Below are positions 37,110 to 48,630 of a DNA stretch of 64,000 nucleotides, piece after piece. The notes beneath the pieces are model-generated. The model saw only the letters and a program-made list of their open reading frames with translations, was not told where the DNA came from and ran no database searches. The stretch is from assembly GCF_900187605.1 (NCBI RefSeq), contig NZ_FYEA01000007.1, positions 124,001 to 188,000 on the forward strand. The letters run 5' to 3'. How positions within the stretch are numbered: the first letter of the stretch is position 1; each line of letters starts with the position of its first letter. This stretch comes from Pseudomonas sp. Irchel 3H7. GTDB lineage: Bacteria > Pseudomonadota > Gammaproteobacteria > Pseudomonadales > Pseudomonadaceae. The translations under genes were made by a program, and so were the position numbers.

Positions 37110-39143
37110 GTGATGGAACGTTCACCGTGGCACGCTGGCGAACAGCAATTGCAGGCCCATGTCGGCGTTGCCGAACGCATGGAAGCCTTCGGACGTAAGG
37201 TGATTCGCACCTGGATGCCGGATCAGCACCGTGAGTTCTATCAGCAATTGCCTTTCATGCTGTACGGCGCAGTTGATGCAGACGGGCGGCCCTGGGCCAG
37301 TGTGCTCGAAGGCGCGCCGGGGTTTGCCCATTCGCCGGATCCCGAGCATCTGCATTTCGCCAGCCAGGTCGCTGCCGATGATCCGGCGCAACTGCGCAAT
37401 GGCGAACCGATCGGTTTGCTCGGCATCGAGTTGCACACCCGCCGGCGCAATCGCCTGAACGGTCATGTCGGCAATCTGAGCGCTGATGGTTTTGACGTGA
37501 GCGCGGATCAGGCCTTCGGCAACTGCCCGCAATACATCCAACTGCGCCAGTTTCAGCGGGTGCCGCTGACGGATCCGCAGACGCGTCCGGCTGAGCATCT
37601 GAACGGTCTCGATGATGCGGCCATTGCGCTGATCGCCGGTGCCGATACGTTTTTTGTCGCCAGTTATGTGGATGTCGACGGCCAGCGTGCGGTGGATGTT
37701 TCCCACCGGGGTGGCCAGGCCGGTTTCGTACGGGTGGAAGGCAATCGTCTGACCATCCCCGATTTCGCCGGCAATCTGCACTTCAACACCCTCGGCAATT
37801 TGTTGCTGAACCCTAAGGCTGGCTTGCTGTTTATCGACTTTTCCACAGGCGATCTGCTGCAACTCAGCGGGCGTACCGAGATTCTTCTCGATGACCCGCA
37901 GATCGAGGCGTTTCAAGGTGCGGAGCGGTTGTGGACATTTGAAGTGGAGAAGCTGGTGCGACGCCCCGCAGCCCTTGCGTTGCGCTGGCGCTTCGACGGC
38001 ATGTCGCCAACCAGTCTGTTGACCGGCAATTGGGCAGAGGCGGATGCGCGTTTGCAGGCGCAGGCCCTGGGCAATCAATGGCGGCCGTTGCGCGTGGTGA
38101 TGATCGAGGCGGAAAGTCGCAGCATCCGTTCAATCTATCTGGAGCCAACCGATGGCGCTGGTTTGCCGGTGTTTCTCGCGGGTCAGCATTTGCCGCTGCG
38201 TTTCACGATTGATGGCGAGGTGCATATTCGTACTTACAGCCTTTCGAGTGCGCCGTCGGATGGTTTCTACCGCATTAGCGTCAAACGCGAAGGCCTGATT
38301 TCATCGCATCTGCATGAGCAAATTCGCGTTGGCGACGTACTTGAAGCGCGGGCGCCGCAAGGGCATTTCACCGTGGCACCGCTGGAACAGCGACCATTGG
38401 TGCTGCTGGCTGCCGGTGTGGGCATCACGCCGTTGCTGTCGATGCTGCGCGAGGTGGTCTACCAAGGCCTGCGGACGCGGGGAATTCGTCCGACATTGTT
38501 GTTGCAGAGTTCGCGCAGTCTGGCGGATCAGCCGTTTCGCAAGGAGCTGGATCGTCTGCTCGAAACGGCGGGCGACTCTGTGCGAGTCCTGCGTCTGCTC
38601 AGCCAGCCGGAAGCCGATCTGCAAGAGGGCGCGGATTTCGATGTGCGTGGGCGGATCGACGGCGCGGTGCTGAGGAACCTGCTGGATGCCGAGGATTTTG
38701 ATCAGCTCGACTTTGTGCTCTGCGGCCCCGGTGGTTTTACCCAAGGGCTTTACGACACTTTGCGCGAACTGGATGTGCGCGATGCGCAGATTCATGCGGA
38801 AACCTTTGGCCCGTCGACCCTGAAACGTCAGGCCGATCCGGACGCGATCGTGATCGAGCAACCGCCTGCGGCAACCACTTCGGTGCCAGTGGTGTTCGAG
38901 CGCTCGGCCAAGGAAGCACGCTGGCAACCCGATGGCGGCAGTTTGCTGGAGCTGGCGGAAAGTCGCGGATTGCGCCCCGAGTTCAGTTGCCGCGGTGGTT
39001 CGTGCGGTACCTGCAAGACCCGGCTGGTCAGTGGTGCGGTGAATTATCCACAGGTGCCGGCGGATATTCCGGAAGCGGGGCATGTGCTGATTTGCTGCGC
39101 GGTTCCGGCGCAAAGCAATCAGCCACTGGTCTTGGACCTGTAA
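37110..39143 (+). CDS. PNPOx-like / ferredoxin reductase / 2Fe-2S ferredoxin fusion protein
   Basis: 677 residues from GTG 37110 (or ATG 37113), with GGGGAGAGG upstream. Three modules: a pyridoxamine-5'-phosphate-oxidase-like FMN fold (about 1-320); an FAD/NAD(P) reductase (about 330-570, RTYSLSSAPS for FAD, LLAAGVGITPLLSMLRE for NAD(P), CGPGGF); and a plant-type 2Fe-2S domain (about 590-677, CRGGSCGTCKTRL and the distant ICCAVP cysteine). Electrons would flow NAD(P)H to FAD to 2Fe-2S, perhaps to the N-terminal flavin. It is cytosolic, with no signal peptide. Substrate unknown. Confidence 0.9.
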   Translation: MMERSPWHAGEQQLQAHVGVAERMEAFGRKVIRTWMPDQHREFYQQLPFMLYGAVDADGRPWASVLEGAPGFAHSPDPEHLHFASQVAADDPAQLRNGEPIGLLGIELHTRRRNRLNGHVGNLSADGFDVSADQAFGNCPQYIQLRQFQRVPLTDPQTRPAEHLNGLDDAAIALIAGADTFFVASYVDVDGQRAVDVSHRGGQAGFVRVEGNRLTIPDFAGNLHFNTLGNLLLNPKAGLLFIDFSTGDLLQLSGRTEILLDDPQIEAFQGAERLWTFEVEKLVRRPAALALRWRFDGMSPTSLLTGNWAEADARLQAQALGNQWRPLRVVMIEAESRSIRSIYLEPTDGAGLPVFLAGQHLPLRFTIDGEVHIRTYSLSSAPSDGFYRISVKREGLISSHLHEQIRVGDVLEARAPQGHFTVAPLEQRPLVLLAAGVGITPLLSMLREVVYQGLRTRGIRPTLLLQSSRSLADQPFRKELDRLLETAGDSVRVLRLLSQPEADLQEGADFDVRGRIDGAVLRNLLDAEDFDQLDFVLCGPGGFTQGLYDTLRELDVRDAQIHAETFGPSTLKRQADPDAIVIEQPPAATTSVPVVFERSAKEARWQPDGGSLLELAESRGLRPEFSCRGGSCGTCKTRLVSGAVNYPQVPADIPEAGHVLICCAVPAQSNQPLVLDL

Positions 39144-39154
39144 CCCGAACCCGT

Positions 39155-39170
39155 GTAGGAGCTGCCGAAG
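39155..39170. repeat. Partial REP element
   Basis: GTAGGAGCTGCCGAAG matches one arm of the local REP repeats in the 50-bp gap between convergent genes; only a half-element is present. Confidence 0.5.
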
Positions 39171-39193
39171 GGGGATCGGTGTTCAACCCACGC

Positions 39194-40324
39194 TCAGGCG
39201 TAGGACAGGGATTTCTCTTCCAGCAATTCCTGATACAGCTCCGTCCACTTGCGGCCCATGTCATCGGCTGTGAATAACTGCCGGTAACGTGCTTCGGCTT
39301 TCACCCCCATGGCAGCGGCGCGGACCGGGTCTTCCCAGAGCGTGCGCATCGCCTCGCGAAATGCCTGTGGATGACTGGGCGGGACCACCAGCCCGGTTTC
39401 GTTGTGAATATTGATGTAGCTGGTGCCGGTGCCAATCTCGCTGGAAATCATCGGTTTGCCGTACATCGCACCTTCCAGCAGAGAAATGCCGAACGCTTCC
39501 GAGCGCAGGTGCGACGGGAAAACAATCGCGTAGCTCAGTTGCAGCAGTGCGACTTTGTCTTCGTCACCCAGGCGCCCGAGGAAATGAATGTTACGCAGGC
39601 CCAGCGCCTGCGCCTGTGCGTGCAGCTCCAACTCCAATGGCCCGGCGCCGACAATGACCACGGGATAGTCCACGTCTTTCAGGGCCTCCAGCAAAATGTG
39701 CAGGCCTTTGTAGTAACGCATCACGCCGACAAACAGGAAAAACTTATCCCCAAGCTGCTGGCGCCAGCGATTTATCCGTTCGGCATCAGGCTGTGGATAA
39801 CCGGCCTTGTTCAAACCGTAGGGAATCACTCGGGTCTTGTCCTGGAATTGCTGCAACACGTCGCTGGTGTGCAGGTAGTTCGGCGAAGCGGCAACGATAC
39901 GGTCGGCGCTGGCGAGGAAGCGGTTCATCAGCGGGCGATAGAGTTTGAGAAGGTGTTTCTGGCGAATGATGTCCGAGTGGTAGGTCACCACACTCGGTTT
40001 ATTCGTCGCGCTAGCGAAATGCACCAGGTCCATGAACGGCCACGGGAAGTGGTAGTTGATCACATCCGCCTCGGCCGCCAGTTCGCGAAACTGTTTGAAC
40101 ACGCTCCAGGAAAAACCGGTGGAGGCGAACTGGATGTCGAGTTTGGCGCGGTGCACTTCGTGCTGACCGAGTTGCACCATGGGGGGATTCGGGTCGGCGC
40201 TGAGTGTCAGCACCTGGCCGTCGATACCGTGCTGAGCGCCGCTCTCGCAGAGCTGGAAGATCACTTGCTCAATGCCGCCGACCGAGTCAGGCAGGTACGT
40301 CTTGAAAAAATGAAGAACTCGCAT
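39194..40324 (-). CDS. wbpZ: Glycosyltransferase family 4, WbpZ (A-band initiation rhamnosyltransferase)
   Basis: 376 residues. GT4 fold with N-terminal RVLHFFKTYLPDSVGGIEQVI and a C-terminal nucleotide-sugar domain with FLFVGVMRYYKGLHILLEAL and the E-x7-E region SEAFGISLLEGAMYG. In the P. aeruginosa common polysaccharide antigen locus WbpZ acts early, adding the first D-rhamnose to the lipid-linked GlcNAc. The eight-gene order here matches that locus exactly, which supports the symbol. Last gene of the operon. Confidence 0.9.
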   Translation of the reverse strand: MRVLHFFKTYLPDSVGGIEQVIFQLCESGAQHGIDGQVLTLSADPNPPMVQLGQHEVHRAKLDIQFASTGFSWSVFKQFRELAAEADVINYHFPWPFMDLVHFASATNKPSVVTYHSDIIRQKHLLKLYRPLMNRFLASADRIVAASPNYLHTSDVLQQFQDKTRVIPYGLNKAGYPQPDAERINRWRQQLGDKFFLFVGVMRYYKGLHILLEALKDVDYPVVIVGAGPLELELHAQAQALGLRNIHFLGRLGDEDKVALLQLSYAIVFPSHLRSEAFGISLLEGAMYGKPMISSEIGTGTSYINIHNETGLVVPPSHPQAFREAMRTLWEDPVRAAAMGVKAEARYRQLFTADDMGRKWTELYQELLEEKSLSYA

Positions 40325-41455
40325 TCAACCTCCCATGGCCTGACGGTAGGCACCGGCCGTGGCCTGTGCACAACGCTCCCAGGAAAAAAGCCGTGACTGC
40401 TGCAATCCGGCTTCTTGGCATGCCTGCCAATGCGCTTGATCGTCGATCAGTCGGCTCAGCGCATCGCGCAGGCCTTCTGCATCGTCAGCTTCAATATAGT
40501 TGCCCGCCGCACCCGCGACTTCCGGCATCGCCGAAGAACGCGTGAGCAGCACCGGCGTGCCGCTGGCCATGGCCTCCAGTACCGGCAGACCAAAACCTTC
40601 ATACAGCGACGGAAAAATCAGCGCCCGCGCGCCGGCCAGCAATTGCGCGACCTGTTCATCGGGCAAATAACCGAGCAGGCACACATGCCCGCTGGCCAGC
40701 GCCTGACGCAGGGGTTCGCTGAACTGTTCGCGCTCCCAGCCGGCCATGCCGACGATCAACAGTGGAAAGCGCTGGCGCACCGCCTCCGGCAGCAGGGCAT
40801 GGGCGCGCAGGGCCAGGCCAAGGTTCTTGCGCGGCTCCAGCGTGCCCACGCAAAGAAAATATTCCCGCGCCGCCACCGCATGAGCTTTGAGCACCGCGTC
40901 AATGGCGCACGCTTCGCGCGGATGAAAGCGCTTGGCGACCCCCAGTGGGGCCACCACAAAACGCTCGGCAGGCAGGCCGAAATACGCTTGAGCTTCGTCG
41001 GCAATGGCTTGCGAGTCGGTGAGAATTACTTGGGCTTGCTGCACACCCACGGCCAATCGACGTTCGATTTCCTTGAGTCGCGCCGCAGGCTGGGTCTCAG
41101 GGAAATGCAGGTGCGTCAGGTCATGCAGGGTGATCACGGTCGGGCCGTCGAAGGCCAGTGGCCACAGGCTTGGTTCGTGATAGAGGTCGATGCCTTGCGC
41201 GCGGCCCTGATCGAAGCGTTTCTGCTCCAGCCAGCGGCGCGCCTGATAAGCCCCGGGAATCTGCCGCAGCAGCGGTGTCAGGCGCGAGTAACCGGGCATG
41301 GCCGCTTCCGGCAATGCCGAGCTCCAGCCCCAGCCGTGGAACAGCGTCACGTCAATGTCGGGCTCACTGCGCAAGGCGTTGACCAGTTCGGCAACGTAAT
41401 GGCCGATGCCGGTGCGCGGTGCCTGGAGAATGCGCGCGTTAAGAGCAATGCGCAT
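40325..41455 (-). CDS. wbpY: Glycosyltransferase family 4, WbpY
   Basis: D-rhamnosyltransferase of common polysaccharide antigen polymerisation. ATG 41455 (MRIALNARILQAPRTGIGHYV) gives 376 residues; longer forms would extend further into wbpX. The start overlaps wbpX by 17 bp. Motifs: FLCVGTLEPRKNLGLALRAH and the EGFGLPVLEAMASGTPVL donor-site region. Stop and wbpZ start abut. Confidence 0.9.
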   Translation of the reverse strand: MRIALNARILQAPRTGIGHYVAELVNALRSEPDIDVTLFHGWGWSSALPEAAMPGYSRLTPLLRQIPGAYQARRWLEQKRFDQGRAQGIDLYHEPSLWPLAFDGPTVITLHDLTHLHFPETQPAARLKEIERRLAVGVQQAQVILTDSQAIADEAQAYFGLPAERFVVAPLGVAKRFHPREACAIDAVLKAHAVAAREYFLCVGTLEPRKNLGLALRAHALLPEAVRQRFPLLIVGMAGWEREQFSEPLRQALASGHVCLLGYLPDEQVAQLLAGARALIFPSLYEGFGLPVLEAMASGTPVLLTRSSAMPEVAGAAGNYIEADDAEGLRDALSRLIDDQAHWQACQEAGLQQSRLFSWERCAQATAGAYRQAMGG

Positions 41456-42815
41456 GCTGACTCTCGGGGGCAGGCATCGCTGCATTCAAGTTGCGTTCAA
41501 TACGTTCGACCAATTGGGCGCTCGCTTCACGCCAGCTCAACCAGCGCCAATGTTCGAGGCTCAGCGTTGCCGGAAACTCGCCGGAGCGCTCCATGCCGGT
41601 CACCAGATCAGTCAGACTCTGTGGATTCGCCAGGTCGAAATACGCCATGTAGTCGCCGCCGATCTCGCGAAACACCGGGATGTCGCTGGCCATTGCCGGT
41701 AACTGGCGTTGCATGGCTTCCACCAGTGGCAAGCCGAAACCTTCGACATGGGACGGAAACACCAGCGCCGTGGCGTGAGAGTAGGCGTGCTCAAGACTTT
41801 TGTCCGAGAGCGAGTTGTACATGAACAAGCGCCGGTTCAGCTCGGGATGCTGGCGGATTCGTTCGATCAGTGCATCGCACTTCCAGCCGATCTTGCCGAC
41901 GATGCATAACCGCGCTTTCGATCCTGTTGCCCAGGCGAGTTCAAACGCCTCGAGCAGGTACGCGTGGTTTTTGCGCGGCTCGATGGTGCTGACCATGAGA
42001 AACACCGGGTCCTTGGTCTGGAACATGTCCAGCAGGCCACGGTCGACCTTGGCATCGGCCTCACTCAAGTCCAGTTCGGAGCCGAGGTGGAAATAATCAA
42101 ACCAGCGCTGCCCGACCTGTTGCGTGCCGATCCGGCGCAGCATTTCCTCGCGCACCTGATCGCGGATCGTGGTCGAGATCGCGACATAACCATCAGCGGT
42201 GCGCGCGATCCAGTCGAACCAGTCGTTGAACACTTTGACCAGTCCGGCATCGCAAAACTGCGGGTGGGTCAGGGGGATCAGGTCATAAATCACCGAAATG
42301 ATGCCCACGCCCTCACGCTTGAGTTGCTCGGCGAGGGGGAAAAAGTTGGCGTGCCAGGACGAGTCGAGCAGCACCAATTGATCGCCCCCCCGGTGGACCA
42401 GCGGGATGCAGCGCTCGGGAATCTGTTGGCCCTTGAGGACGCGCTCTAGCAGGCGCATGGGCAAGCTGAAACAGGCGAATGCCGTGAGTCGGCAGCCGAC
42501 GTACAGCACCCGACGGGTGAAATGCGACTGGTTGAACGGCCAGCGTCGCTCCACCGCTCGGTGACGTAGCCAGAAGGCGTTGGCCCACTGTTCCAGTTTC
42601 ACCCGCAGACCCATCAGGTCGAGCTTCGGGGACTTCAGCGGCGCCAGACTTTTAACTTCATACAAACCGCCATCGATCATCACCACCGGGATGCATTCGA
42701 GGGTGTCATCGGCCGTCGGCAATTGCTGAATGACGTTGCGTACAACACGTTGAATGCCCGAGTTGGCGGAGGGATGTTCGAAAACGTAAGTGCACTCCAC
42801 CAGCAATCGTGTCAT
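41439..42815 (-). CDS. wbpX: Glycosyltransferase family 4, WbpX
   Basis: 458 residues (close to P. aeruginosa WbpX). N-terminus MTRLLVECTYVFEHPSANSGIQRVVRN; the C-terminal GT4 domain has FLMVSTIEPRKNHAYLLEAF and HVEGFGLPLVEAMQRQLPAM. Rhamnosyltransferase of D-rhamnan synthesis, working with WbpY. It overlaps wzt by 4 bp. Confidence 0.9.
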   Translation of the reverse strand: MTRLLVECTYVFEHPSANSGIQRVVRNVIQQLPTADDTLECIPVVMIDGGLYEVKSLAPLKSPKLDLMGLRVKLEQWANAFWLRHRAVERRWPFNQSHFTRRVLYVGCRLTAFACFSLPMRLLERVLKGQQIPERCIPLVHRGGDQLVLLDSSWHANFFPLAEQLKREGVGIISVIYDLIPLTHPQFCDAGLVKVFNDWFDWIARTADGYVAISTTIRDQVREEMLRRIGTQQVGQRWFDYFHLGSELDLSEADAKVDRGLLDMFQTKDPVFLMVSTIEPRKNHAYLLEAFELAWATGSKARLCIVGKIGWKCDALIERIRQHPELNRRLFMYNSLSDKSLEHAYSHATALVFPSHVEGFGLPLVEAMQRQLPAMASDIPVFREIGGDYMAYFDLANPQSLTDLVTGMERSGEFPATLSLEHWRWLSWREASAQLVERIERNLNAAMPAPESQHAHCS

Positions 42816-44077
42816 CGCAAGATCTCCGTATCAGGCGTTTTTAAAAGGTTTTCACTGGAACGGGTGATTTCGGTCCGGGCTTGTAACCAGGAGCAGCCGA
42901 CAAAGTCTTCCTGGCGATTGTTGATCACGTGGAAGATCAAACCATAATCGCGCCACTCGAAGTTGCGATCCAGGTGCGAATCCAGACGTGACAGGCTCAA
43001 CGCCACGGAGTAGTTACCCTTGCCCAGACGCATGTCGAAAGCGAAGCGAAAGGTCACGCGTTCGCCGGCACTCAGCTCGGTAATGGCTTTGTCGAGGCGA
43101 TGGGTGTTGATGCCATAAATGGCCTGGCCCAGACGATCCTTGATCATGAAGCCGAGAATCAGCCGCTCGATGTCTTCACGAATTTCGGTCTGCACTTCCA
43201 GCACCACAGGCTGACCGACCTCCGCGACTTCAAGGCTGCGTCCTTGCTCATCGAGAAGGCGCACGCTGAGAATCGCTGCTTCACCGGTGCCGGAAATGGT
43301 CTGTACCTGGCCATTGGCGAGCATCTCCTGGCGCACCGTCTGGCCTTCGCGCTGGGCCAGCATGGCGTTGTAGTAGTCCATGACTTCTTCGGGTTTGCCA
43401 CGCATGGCCAGACGTCCGTTCTCCAGGAGAATCGCGGTGTCGCAGATCGATTGAATGGCCGAGCGGTCATGGGACACGATCAGCAGGGTCGTACCGGCTT
43501 TGCGGAAGCTGCGGATGCGCTCGAAACTTTTATGCTGGAAATACGCATCACCGACCGACAGCGCTTCGTCGACGATCAGGATGTCCGGACGCCGCGCGGT
43601 CGCGACACTGAACGCCAGGCGCATCTGCATGCCGCTGGAATAGGTACGCACCGGATGATCGATGGCGTCGCCGATTTCGGCAAAGCTTTCGATTTGCGGC
43701 ATCAACGCTTCGATCTCTTCGACCTGCATGCCCAGCAACTGACCGGCCATGACAGCGTTCTGCCGACCGGTAAAGTCCGGGTGAAAACCCATGCCCAATT
43801 CCAGCAACGCGGCCACGCGGCCTTGCAGATGGATCTGTCCACAGGTCGGTTGGGTGGTGCCGGTGATCATTTTCAGCAGGGTACTTTTGCCCGCGCCGTT
43901 GACGCCGACGATGCCAACCGCTTCACCGGGTTTGATCTCGAAATCGACGTCTTGCAAGACCCAGTGCAGGTGATGGCGGTTCGGCGAGAACGGCACCAGC
44001 CATTCCAGCAAGCGACTCCAGCGATTCGGATATTGTTTATAGGCTTTGGCCAGGCCAGTAACGCGTATGTGTCCCAT
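42812..44077 (-). CDS. wzt: O-antigen/CPA ABC exporter ATP-binding protein Wzt
   Basis: 421 residues. N-terminal ABC domain (Walker A GVNGAGKSTLLKM, signature YSSGMQMRLAFS, Walker B PDILIVDEALS) and a C-terminal domain of about 170 residues, larger than plain ABC ATPases. In ABC-dependent O-antigen systems that extension is a carbohydrate-binding module that recognises the finished, often capped, chain end. Works with Wzm to export the D-rhamnan across the inner membrane. Confidence 0.96.
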   Translation of the reverse strand: MGHIRVTGLAKAYKQYPNRWSRLLEWLVPFSPNRHHLHWVLQDVDFEIKPGEAVGIVGVNGAGKSTLLKMITGTTQPTCGQIHLQGRVAALLELGMGFHPDFTGRQNAVMAGQLLGMQVEEIEALMPQIESFAEIGDAIDHPVRTYSSGMQMRLAFSVATARRPDILIVDEALSVGDAYFQHKSFERIRSFRKAGTTLLIVSHDRSAIQSICDTAILLENGRLAMRGKPEEVMDYYNAMLAQREGQTVRQEMLANGQVQTISGTGEAAILSVRLLDEQGRSLEVAEVGQPVVLEVQTEIREDIERLILGFMIKDRLGQAIYGINTHRLDKAITELSAGERVTFRFAFDMRLGKGNYSVALSLSRLDSHLDRNFEWRDYGLIFHVINNRQEDFVGCSWLQARTEITRSSENLLKTPDTEILR

Positions 44078-44874
44078 CAGAGTTCGTCCACCATTTCACC
44101 GACTCGTTGACGGAACAGGCGCAACGCCATGGTGCAGAGCAGCAGACCGATGATCAGCAGCGGTGTCAGTGACGACCACTGCGGCCATTGGTTGTAAAGG
44201 AACACGTTCTGGTAGCTGGTCATCAGCGCCGTCATCGGGTTCAGGCTGATGACGTGCTGGATGCCTGACGGCAGGATCGAAAGCGGGTAAACGATGGGCG
44301 TCAGCCAGAACCAGAACTGCAGGCAGATGCCGAACATCTGCCCGACATCGCGAAAGAACACATTGAGAATCCCGAGCAGCATCCCCAGCCCCGCGGCAAA
44401 GATCACTTGCACGATCAACAGCGGTATCAGCGCCAGCAGGGCCATGCCGGGCAGGCGGCCGCTGATCAGCAGAAAGCCGAAGAACAGCCCGAGAATGATC
44501 GCAAAATTGATACCGGCGTTGAGCAGGGTAATCACCGGCAGGCAAATGCGCGGGAAGCTGATTTTCTTCAGCAGGTTGGCGTTTTCCAGAAACATGCTCT
44601 GGCTGCGCGTGGTGATTTCCGCGAACAGACCCCACGTCAGTAGGCCGGCGCAGAGATAGACGCTGTAGGCCAAGCCATCGTCCACGCCCGGCAGACGGGC
44701 GCGCATGATCTGGGAAAAGATCACCGTGTACACAACAATCATCGACAACGGGTTGAGTACAGTCCACAGCGCGCCGAACAACGAGTTGCGATAACGTGAT
44801 TGAAACTCCCGCTTGACGCTACCGAGGATGAATCCGCGATAACTGCGCATTGAGCGGTAAAGGGAAAGCAGCAT
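44077..44874 (-). CDS. wzm: O-antigen/CPA ABC exporter permease Wzm
   Basis: 265 residues with six membrane helices. ABC-2 type exporter (REFQSRYRNSLFGALWTVLNPL, LNVFFRDVGQMFGICLQFWFWLTPIVYP). It overlaps wzt by one base and follows wbpW directly. Confidence 0.96.
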   Translation of the reverse strand: MLLSLYRSMRSYRGFILGSVKREFQSRYRNSLFGALWTVLNPLSMIVVYTVIFSQIMRARLPGVDDGLAYSVYLCAGLLTWGLFAEITTRSQSMFLENANLLKKISFPRICLPVITLLNAGINFAIILGLFFGFLLISGRLPGMALLALIPLLIVQVIFAAGLGMLLGILNVFFRDVGQMFGICLQFWFWLTPIVYPLSILPSGIQHVISLNPMTALMTSYQNVFLYNQWPQWSSLTPLLIIGLLLCTMALRLFRQRVGEMVDEL

Positions 44875-46317
44875 TCAAACCGTCCTGCCGTATTGGTCTT
44901 CGAAGCGGACGATGTCGTCCTCTCCCAGGTATTCGCCGCTTTGTACTTCGATGATCACCAGATCGATCACCCCGGGGTTTTCCAGGCGATGGCGGTGGCC
45001 GGCAGCGATGAACGTCGATTCGTTTTTCGCCACCAAGTGGGTACCGGTACCATTGTTGGTGACCTTGGCCATGCCTTCGACCACCACCCAGTGTTCGTTA
45101 CGGTGATGGTGCATTTGCAGAGACAGCTTGCCGCCGGGCTTGACCACAATGCGCTTGATCTTGAAGCGCGGGCCCTCCTCGAGCACGGTGTAGGTGCCCC
45201 ATGGCCGACTCACCGTGCGGTGCAGGCGGTAGGCTTCGTGGGATTTGTCCTTGAGCTGCTTGGCCACTCGTCGCACGTCCTGCGCACGATCAGCGTGAGC
45301 GACCAGTACGGCGTCGGCGGTGTCGATGACGATCAGGTTGTCCACGCCGACGGCAGCCACCAGCCGACCTTCGCTTTGAACGAAGTTATTGTGGCTGTCG
45401 ATGAAAATCGCTTCGCCGCTGGCACGATTGTTATCGGCATCGGCCGGTACCAGAGCCGCGACGGCGCCCCAGGAACCGATATCGCTCCAGTCGAACCCGG
45501 CGGGTACCACGACGACTTTTTCCGAGCGCTCCATCAACGCGTAGTCGATGGAGATGTCGGTGATCTCGGCGAACAGCGCTGGCGACAGTTCCTGTTGCAG
45601 GCAGCCGACAGTTTCCAGCGGGGCGCTAGCCGCCATGCAGGCACGGGTCTGTTCCAGCAACTGCGGCGCATGCAGTTGCAACTCGGCCAGCACACTTGCG
45701 GTGGTGAAGCAGAACATCCCTGAGTTCCACAGGAAGTTGCCGCTTTCCAGATAATGCGTGGCGGTTTGCAGGTCGGGTTTCTCGACGAAACGCTGCACTT
45801 TCGCAGCGCCTCTGGCGTCGAGTGGCGCGCCAGTCTCGATGTAGCCGAAGCCGGTTTCCGGGGCGGTCGGCGTCACACCGAAGGTCACCAGATAACCGTC
45901 CTTCGCCAGATTGACCGCGTGTTCGACGGCACTTTTCAGCGCGTCCTGATTGACGATCAAATGGTCGGCCGGCATCACCACCATGATCGCGTCGTCACCG
46001 TGCAGCGCTTGCAGCGACAACGCGGCAGCAGCGATGGCCGGGGCAGTGTTGCGGCCGGTCGGCTCCAGCAGGAAATGCCCGCGATGACGCGAGACATGGG
46101 CGGCGCAATAGTGATCCTTGCTCTGGAAGTAGTACTCGCGGTTAGTCACCGTGACAATGTCGCCCCAACCGTCCAGCAACGCGGCGGCACGCTGGTAGGT
46201 CTTGCCCAGCAGCGACTGGCCGTCGGGCAGGGTCATGAACGGCTTGGGATGGCCCTCGCGGGACACCGGCCACAAACGAGTGCCGGCACCGCCGGACAGA
46301 ATCACGGGAATCAGCAT
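44875..46317 (-). CDS. wbpW: Mannose-1-P guanylyltransferase / mannose-6-P isomerase WbpW
   Basis: Supplies GDP-mannose for D-rhamnose. It has 480 residues: N-terminal nucleotidyltransferase (LSGGAGTRLWPVSREGHPKPF) and C-terminal cupin isomerase (RPWGTYTVLEEG, QMHHHRNEHWVVVEG). Paralogous to AlgA/PslB; the symbol comes from its place between gmd and wzm. Confidence 0.93.
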   Translation of the reverse strand: MLIPVILSGGAGTRLWPVSREGHPKPFMTLPDGQSLLGKTYQRAAALLDGWGDIVTVTNREYYFQSKDHYCAAHVSRHRGHFLLEPTGRNTAPAIAAAALSLQALHGDDAIMVVMPADHLIVNQDALKSAVEHAVNLAKDGYLVTFGVTPTAPETGFGYIETGAPLDARGAAKVQRFVEKPDLQTATHYLESGNFLWNSGMFCFTTASVLAELQLHAPQLLEQTRACMAASAPLETVGCLQQELSPALFAEITDISIDYALMERSEKVVVVPAGFDWSDIGSWGAVAALVPADADNNRASGEAIFIDSHNNFVQSEGRLVAAVGVDNLIVIDTADAVLVAHADRAQDVRRVAKQLKDKSHEAYRLHRTVSRPWGTYTVLEEGPRFKIKRIVVKPGGKLSLQMHHHRNEHWVVVEGMAKVTNNGTGTHLVAKNESTFIAAGHRHRLENPGVIDLVIIEVQSGEYLGEDDIVRFEDQYGRTV

Positions 46318-46320
46318 GGC

Positions 46321-48203
<1,883 letters not shown>

Positions 48204-48320
48204 ACAGCGACCCCTTGGTCTTGAACTTGCGCCACTTTCTCACAGGCTTTAAGGAGAGGTCTGTCAGACCGGAGGAAAAACCGGGTGAGAGACGGGCGAA
48301 GTCAGTTGTTGTAGTTGTTT

Positions 48321-48349
48321 GTTATCAATCTGTGCCAATTGCGCAGCAA
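48321..48349 (-). promoter_or_regulatory. Candidate promoter of the CPA operon
   Basis: On the minus strand TTGCTG (48349-48344) and GATAAC (48326-48321) are 17 bp apart, about 120 bp before rmd. The divergent gap 48204-48630 has no gene; it also holds a 7-bp hairpin GAATGGC / GCCATTC (48444-48464). No JUMPstart/ops element was found. Confidence 0.45.
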
Positions 48350-48630
48350 TTTCAACAGGCCAAACCGTGACCGGTCAGTTCTCGTCAGCTTAGTCCGATT
48401 TATTCTCGTCGGGCGGTTCCCGGATCCTTGATGGATGTGTTTAGAATGGCCCTCGTCGCCATTCCCCCAGGTCCACCGTGGGCGTGGCGCAACCAGGGTG
48501 AAACTGACCACTAAAACAAGAACGAAGACGTGCCTGAAGATGATGGACTAGCTGCGTTATTGCGGCTTGATCCAACGCCGGGTCGTCATAGCATGAGGTT
48601 GCCGGGACGGCTGCTTCATCGTGGGATGCC

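Noticed and set aside
42906..42925. CACGTGGAA word in wzt as a parS site
   Set aside because: Only one half resembles parS and the spacing of the other half does not fit.
48204..48630. JUMPstart/ops element in front of the polysaccharide operon
   Set aside because: No GGCGGTAGCGT-like word was found on either strand of the gap.
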